A DNA stretch of 64,000 nucleotides from Novosphingobium aquimarinum (GTDB taxonomy: Bacteria; Pseudomonadota; Alphaproteobacteria; Sphingomonadales; Sphingomonadaceae): NCBI RefSeq assembly GCF_009746585.1, contig NZ_WRPO01000003.1, positions 248,001 through 312,000 of the forward strand, in the 5' to 3' direction. Shown here piece after piece: positions 7,918 through 16,530 of the stretch. Below the pieces are notes generated by a model. The model was not told where the DNA came from. It saw only the letters and a program-made list of their open reading frames with translations, and did no database searches. The position numbers were made by a program, and so were the translations under genes. Each line of letters begins with the position of its first letter. The first letter of the stretch is position 1.

Positions 7918-9459
7918 TCAGTTCCAGTCGACCCGATAGAGATCGAAGCGCCGATCGCGCAGGTTCTGCACGGCCCCCGACTGCCGGCTGGTGAGCAGGT
8001 CGTCGAGCGAAAGATCCGCGATCGCGATGGTCTCGGTGTTCGGCGCCGTGTCGGCCGCGACACCGTCACGCGCGAACGGGAAGTCCGACGGGGTCAGCAC
8101 TGCGCTTTCGGCGTAGTGAATGTCCATGTTCTCGACATTCGGCAGATTGCCGACCACGCCCGAGGTGATGACGTAGCACTGGTTCTCGACCGCGCGCGCC
8201 TGGCAGCAATAGCGCACGCGCAAGTAGCCGCGCCGCTCGTCGGTGCAGAACGGTACGAACAGCAGCAGCGCGCCTTGATTGACGAGGTGCCGCGCGAGTT
8301 CGGGAAACTCGCTGTCGTAACAGATCATCACTCCGATCGGGCCGCAGTCGGTCGGGATCATGCTCGCGCCGGAGCCGCCTTGGATGTTCCACCAGCGCCG
8401 CTCCGAAGGCGTGGCATGCAGCTTTTCCTGCGTGTGGGTCGAACCATCGCGCAGGAAAACGTAGCTGATGTTGCGGATCTCGCCGTTCTCGGTGCGCGTC
8501 GGATGCGAACCGCCAATGATGTTGATGTTGTAGCTGACCGCCAGCTTTTCCATGAAGGCGCAGAATCGCTCGGTGTAGTCCGCGATCTTCTGGATCGCCT
8601 CGACCGGACCAAGCTTGGTCTTGTGCATCGACAGCAGTTCCAGCGTGAACAGTTCTGGAAACAGCACGAAGTCCGCATTGTAGTCCGAAGCGACGTCGAC
8701 CCAGTATTCGACCTGCTCTTCGAATTCGTCGATCTCGCTGATGCCGCGCATCATCCATTGCACGGTCGCGACGCGGACCGATGATGGCAGCCGTTCCTTC
8801 AGACCGGGAACCGCCTTACCGGTATCGCGCGGAGCCAGCGGATTGGTCCAGTACATCAGCACCGCGTTGCCGCCCGATTCCTTGTCGGTGGGAATGTAGT
8901 CCGGCAGGATCCCGCGCGGCTCGTAGCCCTCGTTCATCTGGAAATTGATGACCTGGTCGCGCTCGCGCTTGGCGACCACGGCATCGAGATAGTCGGCGGG
9001 ATTGGGATACTTGCGCTTCTTGCGCCCGTAGCCCGGCATGCGCCCGGCAAAGGCGATCCCCTGGAGCTCGAAATCCTGGCACAGTTCCTTGCGCTTGCGA
9101 TAGAGCCGCTGCCCGATGCGAAGCCGACGGTAATCGGGATCGACGCAGACTTCGAAGCCGTAAAGCACTTCGCCGTCCTCGGCCGGAACACGGCCATAGC
9201 CGCCGGCGCTGATTTCTTCCCAGGAGTGGGGCCGGAAGGCCATTTCGGCCGTGAGGATCATCGTCGCGCAATGGCCGACGATCGTGCCCTCGTACTCGGC
9301 GATGAACTGGCCCTCGGGAAAATTGTTGATCTGGCCGCGCAATTCGGCGCTCGTGAACCCCTCTGCGCGGCCGTAGACCTTGTTGGACAGACGCGCGAGG
9401 GCGGGAATATCGCCAAGGCGGGCCTGGCGGATGAGAAGCTTTGCTTTGGATTGGTCCAT
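7918..9459 (-). CDS. Bifunctional GNAT acetyltransferase / nitrilase-type C-N hydrolase
   Basis: A 513-residue fusion. Residues 1-190 form a GNAT domain (VCVDPDYRRLRIGQRLY is the acetyl-CoA loop). Residues about 225-500 form a nitrilase-superfamily domain with all three catalytic residues: Glu269 in LFPEL, Lys346 in QEKLH and Cys380 in MICYDSEFPE. Nitrilase-superfamily enzymes cleave amides or nitriles through a thioester, and GNAT domains acylate amines. The combination is known in many bacteria as a two-domain protein of unproven substrate. It stands alone, with a 157-bp gap to the SLC13 gene. Confidence 0.9.
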   Translation of the reverse strand: MDQSKAKLLIRQARLGDIPALARLSNKVYGRAEGFTSAELRGQINNFPEGQFIAEYEGTIVGHCATMILTAEMAFRPHSWEEISAGGYGRVPAEDGEVLYGFEVCVDPDYRRLRIGQRLYRKRKELCQDFELQGIAFAGRMPGYGRKKRKYPNPADYLDAVVAKRERDQVINFQMNEGYEPRGILPDYIPTDKESGGNAVLMYWTNPLAPRDTGKAVPGLKERLPSSVRVATVQWMMRGISEIDEFEEQVEYWVDVASDYNADFVLFPELFTLELLSMHKTKLGPVEAIQKIADYTERFCAFMEKLAVSYNINIIGGSHPTRTENGEIRNISYVFLRDGSTHTQEKLHATPSERRWWNIQGGSGASMIPTDCGPIGVMICYDSEFPELARHLVNQGALLLFVPFCTDERRGYLRVRYCCQARAVENQCYVITSGVVGNLPNVENMDIHYAESAVLTPSDFPFARDGVAADTAPNTETIAIADLSLDDLLTSRQSGAVQNLRDRRFDLYRVDWN

Positions 9460-9678
9460 GGCACGCTAATACTCATGCTGAGTGCCGGTTCCACCCCTGC
9501 AAATGCAGACGCGCACGAAGAAACCTCCGGGAAGGCGCGGCTCAGCGGGCGACGTCCTGCCGCCTGTCCGCTCGCGCGGCATGGCGAACGCCATTGGAAG
9601 ATGAAATCACCGAAAATTACGGGAAAGCGGGATACATTCCGTCTCAGCCACGTTGACATTCCCAGAAAGGGAAGACGA

Positions 9679-9948
9679 ATGAGTGGACTGATCTACGCGC
9701 TGGCATTGTTTGGCTGTTCCGATGACGGAACGCTGTGCGAGCGCCTGCAAGGCCCCGACACGCGCTACGAATCGCGCGTCGAATGTCTGGCCTCGCAAAG
9801 CGACGCGATTGAAAGCGATGTGGCGATGTCTGCGGATTATCCCAGCGTCTTCGCGGAATGCATGACCAGCGGCGAACTGATCGCCCTGGGCACTGGCAAA
9901 GTCGATCTCACCAAGTCGGCAAAAGGCTTCGCCGCCCTGATGGACTAA
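9679..9948 (+). CDS. Small secreted-like protein with conserved cysteines, unknown function
   Basis: An 89-residue protein starting at ATG 9679, seven bases after AAAGGGA. It has a short hydrophobic N-terminus ([17 protein letters not shown]) and four cysteines in all (residues 13, 20, 35 and 61), which hints at an exported, disulfide-bearing protein, although a lipoprotein or signal-peptidase site is not clear. I do not recognise the family. Its stop codon overlaps that of the convergent queF gene by 4 bp. The ribosome site and coding-like composition support a real gene. Confidence 0.65.
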   Translation: MSGLIYALALFGCSDDGTLCERLQGPDTRYESRVECLASQSDAIESDVAMSADYPSVFAECMTSGELIALGTGKVDLTKSAKGFAALMD

Positions 9949-10406
9949 CCGCGTCCGCGGTACGACGGCACGCCCTGACCCGGCAGCCAGAGCGCTTCGG
10001 GCGGCTTGCCCGATTGCCAGAACACGTCGATTGGAATGCCGCCCCGCGGATACCAGTAGCCGCCAATGCGCAGCCAGCGTGGCGTCATTTCATCGAACAG
10101 TCGCTTGCCGATGCCGACCGTGACATCCTCGTGGAAGCCGCAGTGGTTGCGGAAGGCGCCGAGGAACAGTTTCAGGCTCTTCGATTCGACGATCGTCTCC
10201 CCCGGCGCGTAATCGATGACGAGATGCGCGAAGTCGGGCTGGCCGGTGACCGGGCATAGCGACGTGAATTCAGGCGCGGCGAACCGCACCAGATAAAGCT
10301 CGTCCGCCCTCGGATTCTGCACGTAATCCAGCACCGCGTCGGCCGGATTGGCCGGCAGCGGCGTATTGCGGCCGAGGTGCAGCGGCTGTACCGGGTCCTC
10401 GCTCAT
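9945..10406 (-). CDS. queF: NADPH-dependent 7-cyano-7-deazaguanine reductase
   Basis: A 153-residue unimodular QueF. It reduces preQ0 to preQ1 with NADPH in the cytoplasm, a late free-base step of queuosine synthesis for tRNA. The thioimide-forming cysteine is Cys51 in [11 protein letters not shown], with the catalytic Asp58 in the same stretch, and the NADPH-binding motif ESKSLKLF spans residues 74-81. Length fits the short YkvM-type form. No other queuosine gene lies in the window. The gene overlaps tail-to-tail with the small gene on the other strand. Confidence 0.95.
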   Translation of the reverse strand: MSEDPVQPLHLGRNTPLPANPADAVLDYVQNPRADELYLVRFAAPEFTSLCPVTGQPDFAHLVIDYAPGETIVESKSLKLFLGAFRNHCGFHEDVTVGIGKRLFDEMTPRWLRIGGYWYPRGGIPIDVFWQSGKPPEALWLPGQGVPSYRGRG

Positions 10407-10561
10407 GATGACTTGACCATGCGGGCGCCCATGCCGCGATCGGGCGCGCGTGACAAGCGGTCAGACGCATTGCCGTTCCGTGATGACACTCGAGAGGCGC
10501 TGGATTAAGTCGCCGTTCAGCCGTCGCCGGTGAAGGCGCGGCCAGCGGGGAATATGGACGA

Positions 10562-11782
10562 ATGGCAAGAACCGGACAGGCTGGGCTGATAGCGCTCGTC
10601 GTGGCGCTGGCCTTGTCGCGCCCGTCGCTGGCGCAGGATTCGGTGACCGAATTCCAGCTTCCGCCGGCTCCCACACCATCGGCACGACCCAGCGTCCAAG
10701 GGCCGGTGGATCCCGAAAATCCGATCGGAACGCGGCCCACCCCGCGTGCCAGCGCGGCGCCAATGCCGGCTCCGAGCCCGCAGCCCAGCATCACCCTTCC
10801 CCCCGTTGCGGAGCCGACGCGCCCAGCGCCTTCGGCCAGGCCGAGTCCGCGTGCCAGCCAGCGCGCCGCGCCGGGGACGACCGGACAGCCCACGGCATCT
10901 CCCCCGCAACCGCAAGCCACGGAGCCCGACCTCAGCGCGGAAGCGACCGATATCGCGCCGCTGCCTGCGCCGCCCGCCCCCTCCCCGGCTCCCGTGTTCG
11001 AGCCCGACACCAAAGTGGCAAGCAGCGACCGGACCCCGGACTGGTGGCAATGGGCATTGCTGGCTTTGGGATTGGGGATCGCTGGAGCAATCGCAGCCTG
11101 GTTCCTGGCGAAGCGACGCCGGCGCGCGCTCGTCCAGGAACTGGAAGCCGAAGCACCCGCCGCCCCGGCGCCTGCCCCGCCCCCCGCGCTTCAGCCGGGC
11201 GCTCCGGCTGCGCTGGCGCCATCGGGCCGGGTAAGCGCGCCCCCGCGCCGCGCCACCCCTTCGCTCGCCGACGCACCACGGGAGATAAGCCTGGCGATCG
11301 AGCCGGTAAGCCTGCGCGTTTCGCTGGCTTACGCAACGCTGATCTGCCGCGTCGCCATCACCAACAACACCGATGCCGATAGCGGCCCGCTTGCGCTCCG
11401 CGGCGATCTTGCCACCGCGCACCGCGCGGTCGACCAGCGCGCCACTCTCTCGCCGTTGCTGGCCGAGCTCGACCCGCTGGCGAGCATCGAGAGCATCCCT
11501 GCCGGGACTGCCAGCGAACGGCGGATCGAGGTGAAACTGCCGCTCGACCGGATCCTGGGCTTCCTCAAAGGCGGCCACCAGTTCTTCGTGCCGCTGGTCC
11601 GGTTGGCGCTCGTCCCGCACGACGGCGAAGCCAGCGTCCGGATCTGGACCGTGGGCACCGCCGGCAATGAGCGGCTCGGCCCGATCTGCGCCGACACGCC
11701 GCGCCTGTTCGCCGATCTCGGGGCGATCGAGATCGAAACGAAGCGGTGGTTGGCTCTCGACCCGGTCCTTGCGGCCAGCTAG
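10562..11782 (+). CDS. Pro/Ala-rich exported protein with one transmembrane segment
   Basis: A 406-residue protein. A signal peptide (LIALVVALALSRPSLAQ) leads into about 130 residues rich in Pro, Ala and Ser, probably extended in the periplasm. A single membrane helix (WWQWALLALGLGIAGAIAAWFL) with a following AKRRRR stop-transfer signal comes next, near residues 160-182. After a second Pro/Ala linker there is a folded C-terminal domain of about 170 residues that is predicted to be cytoplasmic. I do not recognise that domain. The gene ends 32 bp before the cystathionine beta-lyase and may share its transcript. Confidence 0.75.
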   Translation: MARTGQAGLIALVVALALSRPSLAQDSVTEFQLPPAPTPSARPSVQGPVDPENPIGTRPTPRASAAPMPAPSPQPSITLPPVAEPTRPAPSARPSPRASQRAAPGTTGQPTASPPQPQATEPDLSAEATDIAPLPAPPAPSPAPVFEPDTKVASSDRTPDWWQWALLALGLGIAGAIAAWFLAKRRRRALVQELEAEAPAAPAPAPPPALQPGAPAALAPSGRVSAPPRRATPSLADAPREISLAIEPVSLRVSLAYATLICRVAITNNTDADSGPLALRGDLATAHRAVDQRATLSPLLAELDPLASIESIPAGTASERRIEVKLPLDRILGFLKGGHQFFVPLVRLALVPHDGEASVRIWTVGTAGNERLGPICADTPRLFADLGAIEIETKRWLALDPVLAAS

Positions 11783-11814
11783 ACTCGCGCCTGCGTCAAC
11801 GGCTGGAGTTTGCA

Positions 11815-13029
11815 TTGATCGACGAGGACAAGCGGCACGAACACGGCGCGGCGACCCGGCTGGTTGCTGCGGGGCGCCGCCCCGAATGGACCGGGGCCGT
11901 GGTCAATCCTCCCATCTGGCGCGCCAGCACGCATCTCTATCCGGACATGGCCGCGCATGCCGAAGGCCCCCGATACAACGAGGACGGTCGCTTCTTCTAC
12001 GGCCGCCGCGGCGCGCCGACCCAGTGGGCCCTGTCCGACGCGCTGACCGGGCTCGAGGCGGGTGCCGCGGGTACGGTGCTCTATCCGTCGGGCGTGTCGG
12101 CGATCGCGGGCGTGATGCTCGCGCTGCTCGCGCCCGGCGACGTCGTGATGATCCCGGACAACGCCTACGATCCGAGCCGGGCGATGGGGCGCGGCTTGCT
12201 CACCGATTTCGGGATCGAGCCCCGGTTCTACGATCCGCTCGATCTCACCACCTACACCGAAGCCTTCTGCGAGCGGACGCGGCTCGTCCTGCTCGAAGCG
12301 CCAGGCAGCCTCACCATGGAAGTGCCCGACATCCCCGCACTGGCCCGCATAGCGCGCGAAAAGGGTGCACTTTCGGCCATGGACAACACCTGGGCCGGAC
12401 CGCTCGGGTTTCAGGCACTCGCGAATGGTGTCGACGTCGTGCTGCATGCTCTTACCAAGCATGTCGGCGGCCATTCCGACGTCATGATGGGCAGTGCGAG
12501 CGCGGGCGAGGACTTGTACCAGCGGCTGCGCAAGCGTGCGCAGTCGCTTGGGCTGGTGGTCTCGCCCGACGATGCCGCGCTCGCCCTTCGCGGCCTCAGG
12601 ACATTGAAAATACGGGTAGAACAGGAGACCTCAAGTGCCCTTGAGGTGGCACGTTGGCTGTCTCAGCGTACCGAAGTCGCGCGGGTCTTGTGCCCGATGC
12701 TGCCCGGCGCCCCCGGTCACGAAGTCTGGGCACGCGACTTTGCCGGCGGCTGCGGGCTGTTCAGCTTCGTCCTGCGCGGCGGCACTCGCGCCAGCCGCAA
12801 CCGCTTCATCGATGCGCTTGAATTGTTCGGGATCGGCTACTCCTGGGGCGGGTTCGAAAGCCTGGCGACGCCGGTCGATCCCGCACCGATGCGCGATGTC
12901 ATGGCATGGCCGCCGTCCGGCCTCGAAGCCGGCGACCGCTACGGTGTCAGGTTCTCGATCGGCCTCGAAGATCCGGCCGACCTCATCGCCGACTGCGAGC
13001 GCGCCTTCGCGAGAATGGCCGAAACATGA
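11815..13029 (+). CDS. metC: Cystathionine beta-lyase (Cys/Met metabolism PLP enzyme)
   Basis: A 404-residue PLP enzyme of the Cys/Met metabolism family. It cleaves cystathionine to homocysteine, pyruvate and ammonia in methionine synthesis. Visible features are FYGRRGAPTQWALSDAL, the glycine/serine phosphate site YPSGVSAIAG, the cofactor Asp in AMDNTWAGP, and the Schiff-base lysine in LTKHVGGHSD (Lys215). The best start is TTG 11815, with GGAG six bases upstream; there is no ATG near the family N-terminus. Its stop overlaps the mscS start as ATGA, implying coupled translation. A cystathionine gamma-synthase-like role is less likely but not excluded. Confidence 0.88.
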   Translation: MIDEDKRHEHGAATRLVAAGRRPEWTGAVVNPPIWRASTHLYPDMAAHAEGPRYNEDGRFFYGRRGAPTQWALSDALTGLEAGAAGTVLYPSGVSAIAGVMLALLAPGDVVMIPDNAYDPSRAMGRGLLTDFGIEPRFYDPLDLTTYTEAFCERTRLVLLEAPGSLTMEVPDIPALARIAREKGALSAMDNTWAGPLGFQALANGVDVVLHALTKHVGGHSDVMMGSASAGEDLYQRLRKRAQSLGLVVSPDDAALALRGLRTLKIRVEQETSSALEVARWLSQRTEVARVLCPMLPGAPGHEVWARDFAGGCGLFSFVLRGGTRASRNRFIDALELFGIGYSWGGFESLATPVDPAPMRDVMAWPPSGLEAGDRYGVRFSIGLEDPADLIADCERAFARMAET

Positions 13030-14126
13030 GCACGACCATCGATATGGCGGAACCGGACGCGCTCGCTTCCGGTTCCGCCGTGTTGTCGCCCCAAGCGGCC
13101 ATGCCCCTTCCCGCTCCAACCCCGACCGAGGTCGCCGACCAGACGGTCGCCGGCGCGGAAGGGATCCGGCAAGCGGTCGCATCCAAGAGCGAAACCATCG
13201 GCGGTTTCGTCAACACGCTCGACAGCCTCGCGGTTCAAGTGGGGAATTCGCGGTTCTCGGTCTGGGACTTGCTCGTCGTGCTTCTGGTCATCGCCGCGGT
13301 GATCGCGGTCGGTTATTTCGGGGGCCGCCTCGCCAATCGCGCGATCGAGAAGCTGACCAGATTCGACCAGGCGCAGCGCCTGCTGGCGGAAAAGGTCGTC
13401 AGCCTGCTCGTCTGGGCGGCTGCGATCCTCATCGGGATCGACATTCTCGGCATCGATCTCACAGCGTTCGCGGTCTTTTCCGGCGCCTTCGGCCTTGCTA
13501 TCGGCTTTGGCTTGCAGAAGACCTTCGGCAACCTCATCGCCGGGATCATCCTGCTGCTCGACAAGTCGATCAAGCCGGGCGACGTCATCGCCGTCGCCGA
13601 TCAAGCGGGGCAATCCACTTTCGGCCAAATCCAGAAAATCGGCATCCGCGCCGTCTCGCTGACGACGCGAGACCAGAAGGAATACCTGATTCCGAACGAG
13701 AACCTGATGGTCAATCAGGTGGAGAACTGGTCCTATTCCTCGCGCAATGTGCGCATGCAAGTCGCGGTCGGCGTCAGTTATCTCGCCGACATGGCCAAGG
13801 CCGAGGAACTGATGCTGGAGGCGGCGCGCAGCGTCAAACGCGTGCTCGACGTGCCCCCACCCACGGTCTGGTGGGATGCCTACGGGGATTCTTCGGTCAA
13901 CTTCATCATCCATTGCTGGATCAGAGATCCCGAGGAAGGCGTGGGCAACGTGCGCTCCGCTGTGCTCAAGAAGCTGTGGGCGCTGTTCAAGGAACACGGC
14001 ATCGAAATTCCCTTCCCGCAGCGCGACGTCAATCTGCGCGATGGCGAGGCCTTCCGCGATCTTCTCGCTTCGCTCGACACCAGGCGCGACACCCCACCCC
14101 CTCCGAAGGAAAGCTCCGAATCATAA
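13026..14126 (+). CDS. MscS family small-conductance mechanosensitive channel
   Basis: A 366-residue MscS-type channel, which opens under membrane tension to release solutes after hypo-osmotic shock. About 80 hydrophilic N-terminal residues precede three membrane helices; the pore-lining third helix is seen in VFSGAFGLAIGFGLQKTFGN followed by LIAGIILLLDKSIKPGD. The beta-domain motif IPNENLMVNQVENWS and an alpha/beta C-terminus follow, as in MscS. ATG 13026 overlaps the metC stop, so translation is probably coupled. The next gene, a K+-channel-type receptor, begins at or within the last bases of this gene. Confidence 0.92.
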   Translation: MSTTIDMAEPDALASGSAVLSPQAAMPLPAPTPTEVADQTVAGAEGIRQAVASKSETIGGFVNTLDSLAVQVGNSRFSVWDLLVVLLVIAAVIAVGYFGGRLANRAIEKLTRFDQAQRLLAEKVVSLLVWAAAILIGIDILGIDLTAFAVFSGAFGLAIGFGLQKTFGNLIAGIILLLDKSIKPGDVIAVADQAGQSTFGQIQKIGIRAVSLTTRDQKEYLIPNENLMVNQVENWSYSSRNVRMQVAVGVSYLADMAKAEELMLEAARSVKRVLDVPPPTVWWDAYGDSSVNFIIHCWIRDPEEGVGNVRSAVLKKLWALFKEHGIEIPFPQRDVNLRDGEAFRDLLASLDTRRDTPPPPKESSES

Positions 14127-15277
14127 GACACAACCACGTCATCGCACTCGCCATACCCCGGACCGACGCTCGTCGCTTTGCCGCATCGCAGACTTGGCTA
14201 TGGGCCGTAGCCCTCTTGCTGGGCGCTCTTCTGGCCCCCGCTGCCGGCGCACAGGAATCTGCCGGCACACAACAACCTGAAACCGACACCACCATGCGAA
14301 TCGCCACGCGCGAGGCGCCGCCTTTCGTGGAACGCAGTGCGGACGGACAGTGGCAGGGCCTCGCGATCGACTTGTGGCGCGCCATCGCGGATGAACGCGG
14401 CTATCGCTTCCGCTTCGTCGAGACGGACCTTGCCGGCATGGTCGACGGCGTCGCCGACGGTCGTTTCGATGCCAGTGTCGGGGCGCTGACGGTCACTGCC
14501 GCGCGTGAGCAGAAGGTCGATTTCACCCATCCGTTCTACTCGACCGGCTTCGGCATCGTCACCGCCAAGGATCCGTCCGCCTGGATCTCGCTGTTCCGCA
14601 ACTTCTTCACTATCGCGTTCCTGCAAGCGATCCTCGCGCTGTGCGCGGTGCTGCTGGTGGTCGGCGTGTTGTTCTGGCTGGTCGAGCGCAAGCGCAACTC
14701 CGAGGAATTCGGCCAAGGGGCGCGCGGTATTTTCGCAGGCTTCTGGTTCTCCGCAGTGACGATGACCACGGTGGGCTACGGCGACAAGGCGCCGCGGACC
14801 TTGCCTGGCAAGCTCATAGCCCTGGTCTGGATGTTCACCGCAATCCTGATCACGTCGACCTTCACCGGCTTGATCGCATCCTCGCTCACGGCGGACCGCT
14901 TGTCCGGAACGGTGCGTGGACCCGAGGATTTGCCTTCGGTGCGCGTCGGATCGATCCGCGGGTCGGCAAGCGACGAATGGCTCGCAAACGACGGGGTGGC
15001 GTTCCAGTCCTATCCGGACGTCCGCTCGGGGCTCGCAGCCGTGCGCGATGGCGACCTCGACGCCTTCGTCTACGACAAGCCGTTGCTGGCCTATCTCACC
15101 AACACCGACTTTGCCGATGAACTGCTATTGCTGCCGGGAACCTATGGGCGGCAGGACTATGGCTTCGCGCTGCCCTTCGCAAGCCCGCTGCGCGAGCCGA
15201 TCGACATCTCGCTGCTCGAACTCATCGAAAACGACGCCTGGCACAAACGCGTTCGCGCGATGCTGGGGCCACGTTGA
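14120..15277 (+). CDS. GluR0-like ligand-gated K+ channel (ionotropic receptor)
   Basis: The frame encodes a signal peptide (WLWAVALLLGALLAPAAGAQ), a first half of a solute-binding domain with the receptor motif TVTAAREQKVDFTHP, a membrane helix, a pore loop carrying the K+ filter TVGYGD (14768-14785), a second helix, and the second half of the binding domain (SVRVGSIRGSASDEW onward). This S1-M1-P-M2-S2 order is that of Synechocystis GluR0, a glutamate-gated K+ channel. The ligand here is unknown. No ATG, GTG or TTG lies close before the signal peptide. AAGGA at 14106-14110 points to ATC 14120 or ATA 14123; TTG 14216 or ATG 14294 would remove the signal peptide. Confidence 0.82.
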   Translation: MIRHNHVIALAIPRTDARRFAASQTWLWAVALLLGALLAPAAGAQESAGTQQPETDTTMRIATREAPPFVERSADGQWQGLAIDLWRAIADERGYRFRFVETDLAGMVDGVADGRFDASVGALTVTAAREQKVDFTHPFYSTGFGIVTAKDPSAWISLFRNFFTIAFLQAILALCAVLLVVGVLFWLVERKRNSEEFGQGARGIFAGFWFSAVTMTTVGYGDKAPRTLPGKLIALVWMFTAILITSTFTGLIASSLTADRLSGTVRGPEDLPSVRVGSIRGSASDEWLANDGVAFQSYPDVRSGLAAVRDGDLDAFVYDKPLLAYLTNTDFADELLLLPGTYGRQDYGFALPFASPLREPIDISLLELIENDAWHKRVRAMLGPR

Positions 15278-15293
15278 ACGGCGCAGCGACCGC

Positions 15294-16094
15294 TCAGAAC
15301 GCCGGTTCGTAACCCGGCGGCAGATCGCTGCTTTTGCCGTCATCCTCACCGCCGGGGACATGGATGCCGCATTCGGTCTTGTCCCAGCCCTTCCAGCGGC
15401 CCGAGCGCGGGTCCTCGCCTTCGGCGACCTTGCTGGTGCACGGCGAGCAGCCGATCGAGGGATAGCCTTCGGCTACCAGCGGATGCGGCGGCAAGTCGTG
15501 CTCGGCCATGTAGGCGGCGATATCCTCGGGCGTCCAGTCGATCAGCGGATTGATCTTGAGGCGGCCCTGGATGTCGGACTTGTCGATCTCGAAGCGCGGC
15601 AGGCTGGAGCGGGTCGCGGCCTGGAAGGCCTTGCGGCCGGTCAGCGTGGCGTCGAAATCGGCAAGCGCCTTGGCCAGCGGCTTCACCTTGCGGATCTCGC
15701 AGCAGCCGTCGGGATCGTAGGACCAGCGAAGGCCGCTTTCGTCCTTCTTCGCTAGATCCTCGGGATCGGGCTCCAGGTTGCGCACGTCGGTGAGGCCCAG
15801 CCGCTCGATCAGCAGATCGCGATAGGCGAGCGTCTCGGGAAAATGCTTGCCGGTCTCGAGGAACAGCACCGGGGTCGCCGGATCGACTTGCGCGATCAGA
15901 TGCAACAGCACCGCGCTTTCCGCGCCGAACGAGGACACCACCGCGACTTCGCCCGCCATCCGCTCCTTGAGCAGCGTTTCGAGCATTTCGAGCGTGTCCG
16001 ACCCGCGAAACAGGCGGTTGAGGCGCACCGCCTCTTCTTCCTGGAAGCGCGGTCCGGTGTCGATACGATCGCGGATGCGGGTCTGTTCGGTCAT
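15294..16094 (-). CDS. cysH: Assimilatory (phospho)adenylyl-sulfate reductase, Fe-S type
   Basis: A 266-residue PAPS/APS reductase that reduces activated sulfate to sulfite with thioredoxin. The substrate loop is VVSSFGAESAVLLH, and the C-terminal catalytic motif is KTECGIH (Cys242). The cysteine pairs Cys131-Cys132 and Cys216/Cys219 (GCSPC) are the ligands of a [4Fe-4S] cluster, which marks the APS-reducing type. ATG 16094 starts 4 bp after the DUF934 stop. It is the last gene of the sulfite-assimilation block and converges on the K+ channel gene with 16 bp between. Confidence 0.94.
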   Translation of the reverse strand: MTEQTRIRDRIDTGPRFQEEEAVRLNRLFRGSDTLEMLETLLKERMAGEVAVVSSFGAESAVLLHLIAQVDPATPVLFLETGKHFPETLAYRDLLIERLGLTDVRNLEPDPEDLAKKDESGLRWSYDPDGCCEIRKVKPLAKALADFDATLTGRKAFQAATRSSLPRFEIDKSDIQGRLKINPLIDWTPEDIAAYMAEHDLPPHPLVAEGYPSIGCSPCTSKVAEGEDPRSGRWKGWDKTECGIHVPGGEDDGKSSDLPPGYEPAF

Positions 16095-16098
16095 GGTA

Positions 16099-16530
16099 TC
16101 AGCTTTCGTGGCGTAAAGCCCAGATCGGGCGGCGACCGTCGGCGGTCGCCTGATAGACATTGTCCCAACGGTCGAACGCGGCCTGCGCGTCGTCGGGATT
16201 GAGCGGGTGCTCGGGCGCGAAGGCGTCGAACCCACAGCGCTTCAAGTGCGAGAGCATATCGATCACGACATCGCCCACCGCGCGGATTTCTCCGGTGTAG
16301 CCCGCCTCGCGCAGCACGCGGGCGGAGGAATAGCCTCGTCCGTCGGTCCAGGCGGGGAAGTTCACTTCGACGAGCGCGATCCGATCGAGCTGCGGCAGAA
16401 GTTCGCGGGCATCGTCGCCCGGCTCGATCCGCACGGCGGTGGCGTTGGTCTGCTCTGCAAACGCATCGACCGTGACGGCGGGGTCGGTGACCACCTCATC
16501 GTCGCGGAAGCGGAACTGGACATCAACCAT
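16099..16530 (-). CDS. DUF934 protein linked to sulfite reductase
   Basis: A 143-residue protein of the DUF934 family, recognised by WTDGRGYSSARVLRE, GEIRAVGDVVIDML and the end ATADGRRPIWALRH. Its biochemical role is not established; the family is almost always next to sulfite reductase or cysH, which suggests an accessory function in sulfite reduction or electron delivery. ATG 16530 overlaps the end of cysI by 8 bp and the stop lies 4 bp before cysH, so it is an internal operon gene. No cofactor motif is visible. Confidence 0.88.
   Translation of the reverse strand: MVDVQFRFRDDEVVTDPAVTVDAFAEQTNATAVRIEPGDDARELLPQLDRIALVEVNFPAWTDGRGYSSARVLREAGYTGEIRAVGDVVIDMLSHLKRCGFDAFAPEHPLNPDDAQAAFDRWDNVYQATADGRRPIWALRHES

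Noticed and set aside
9226..9678. Longer upstream extension of the small gene at 9679
   Set aside because: It would overlap the GNAT-nitrilase gene on the other strand by more than 200 bp, and the ribosome site is at 9665-9672.
12635..14119. Open frame upstream of the K+ channel that runs through metC and mscS
   Set aside because: It is out of frame with two well-defined genes and shows no domain until the channel's signal peptide.
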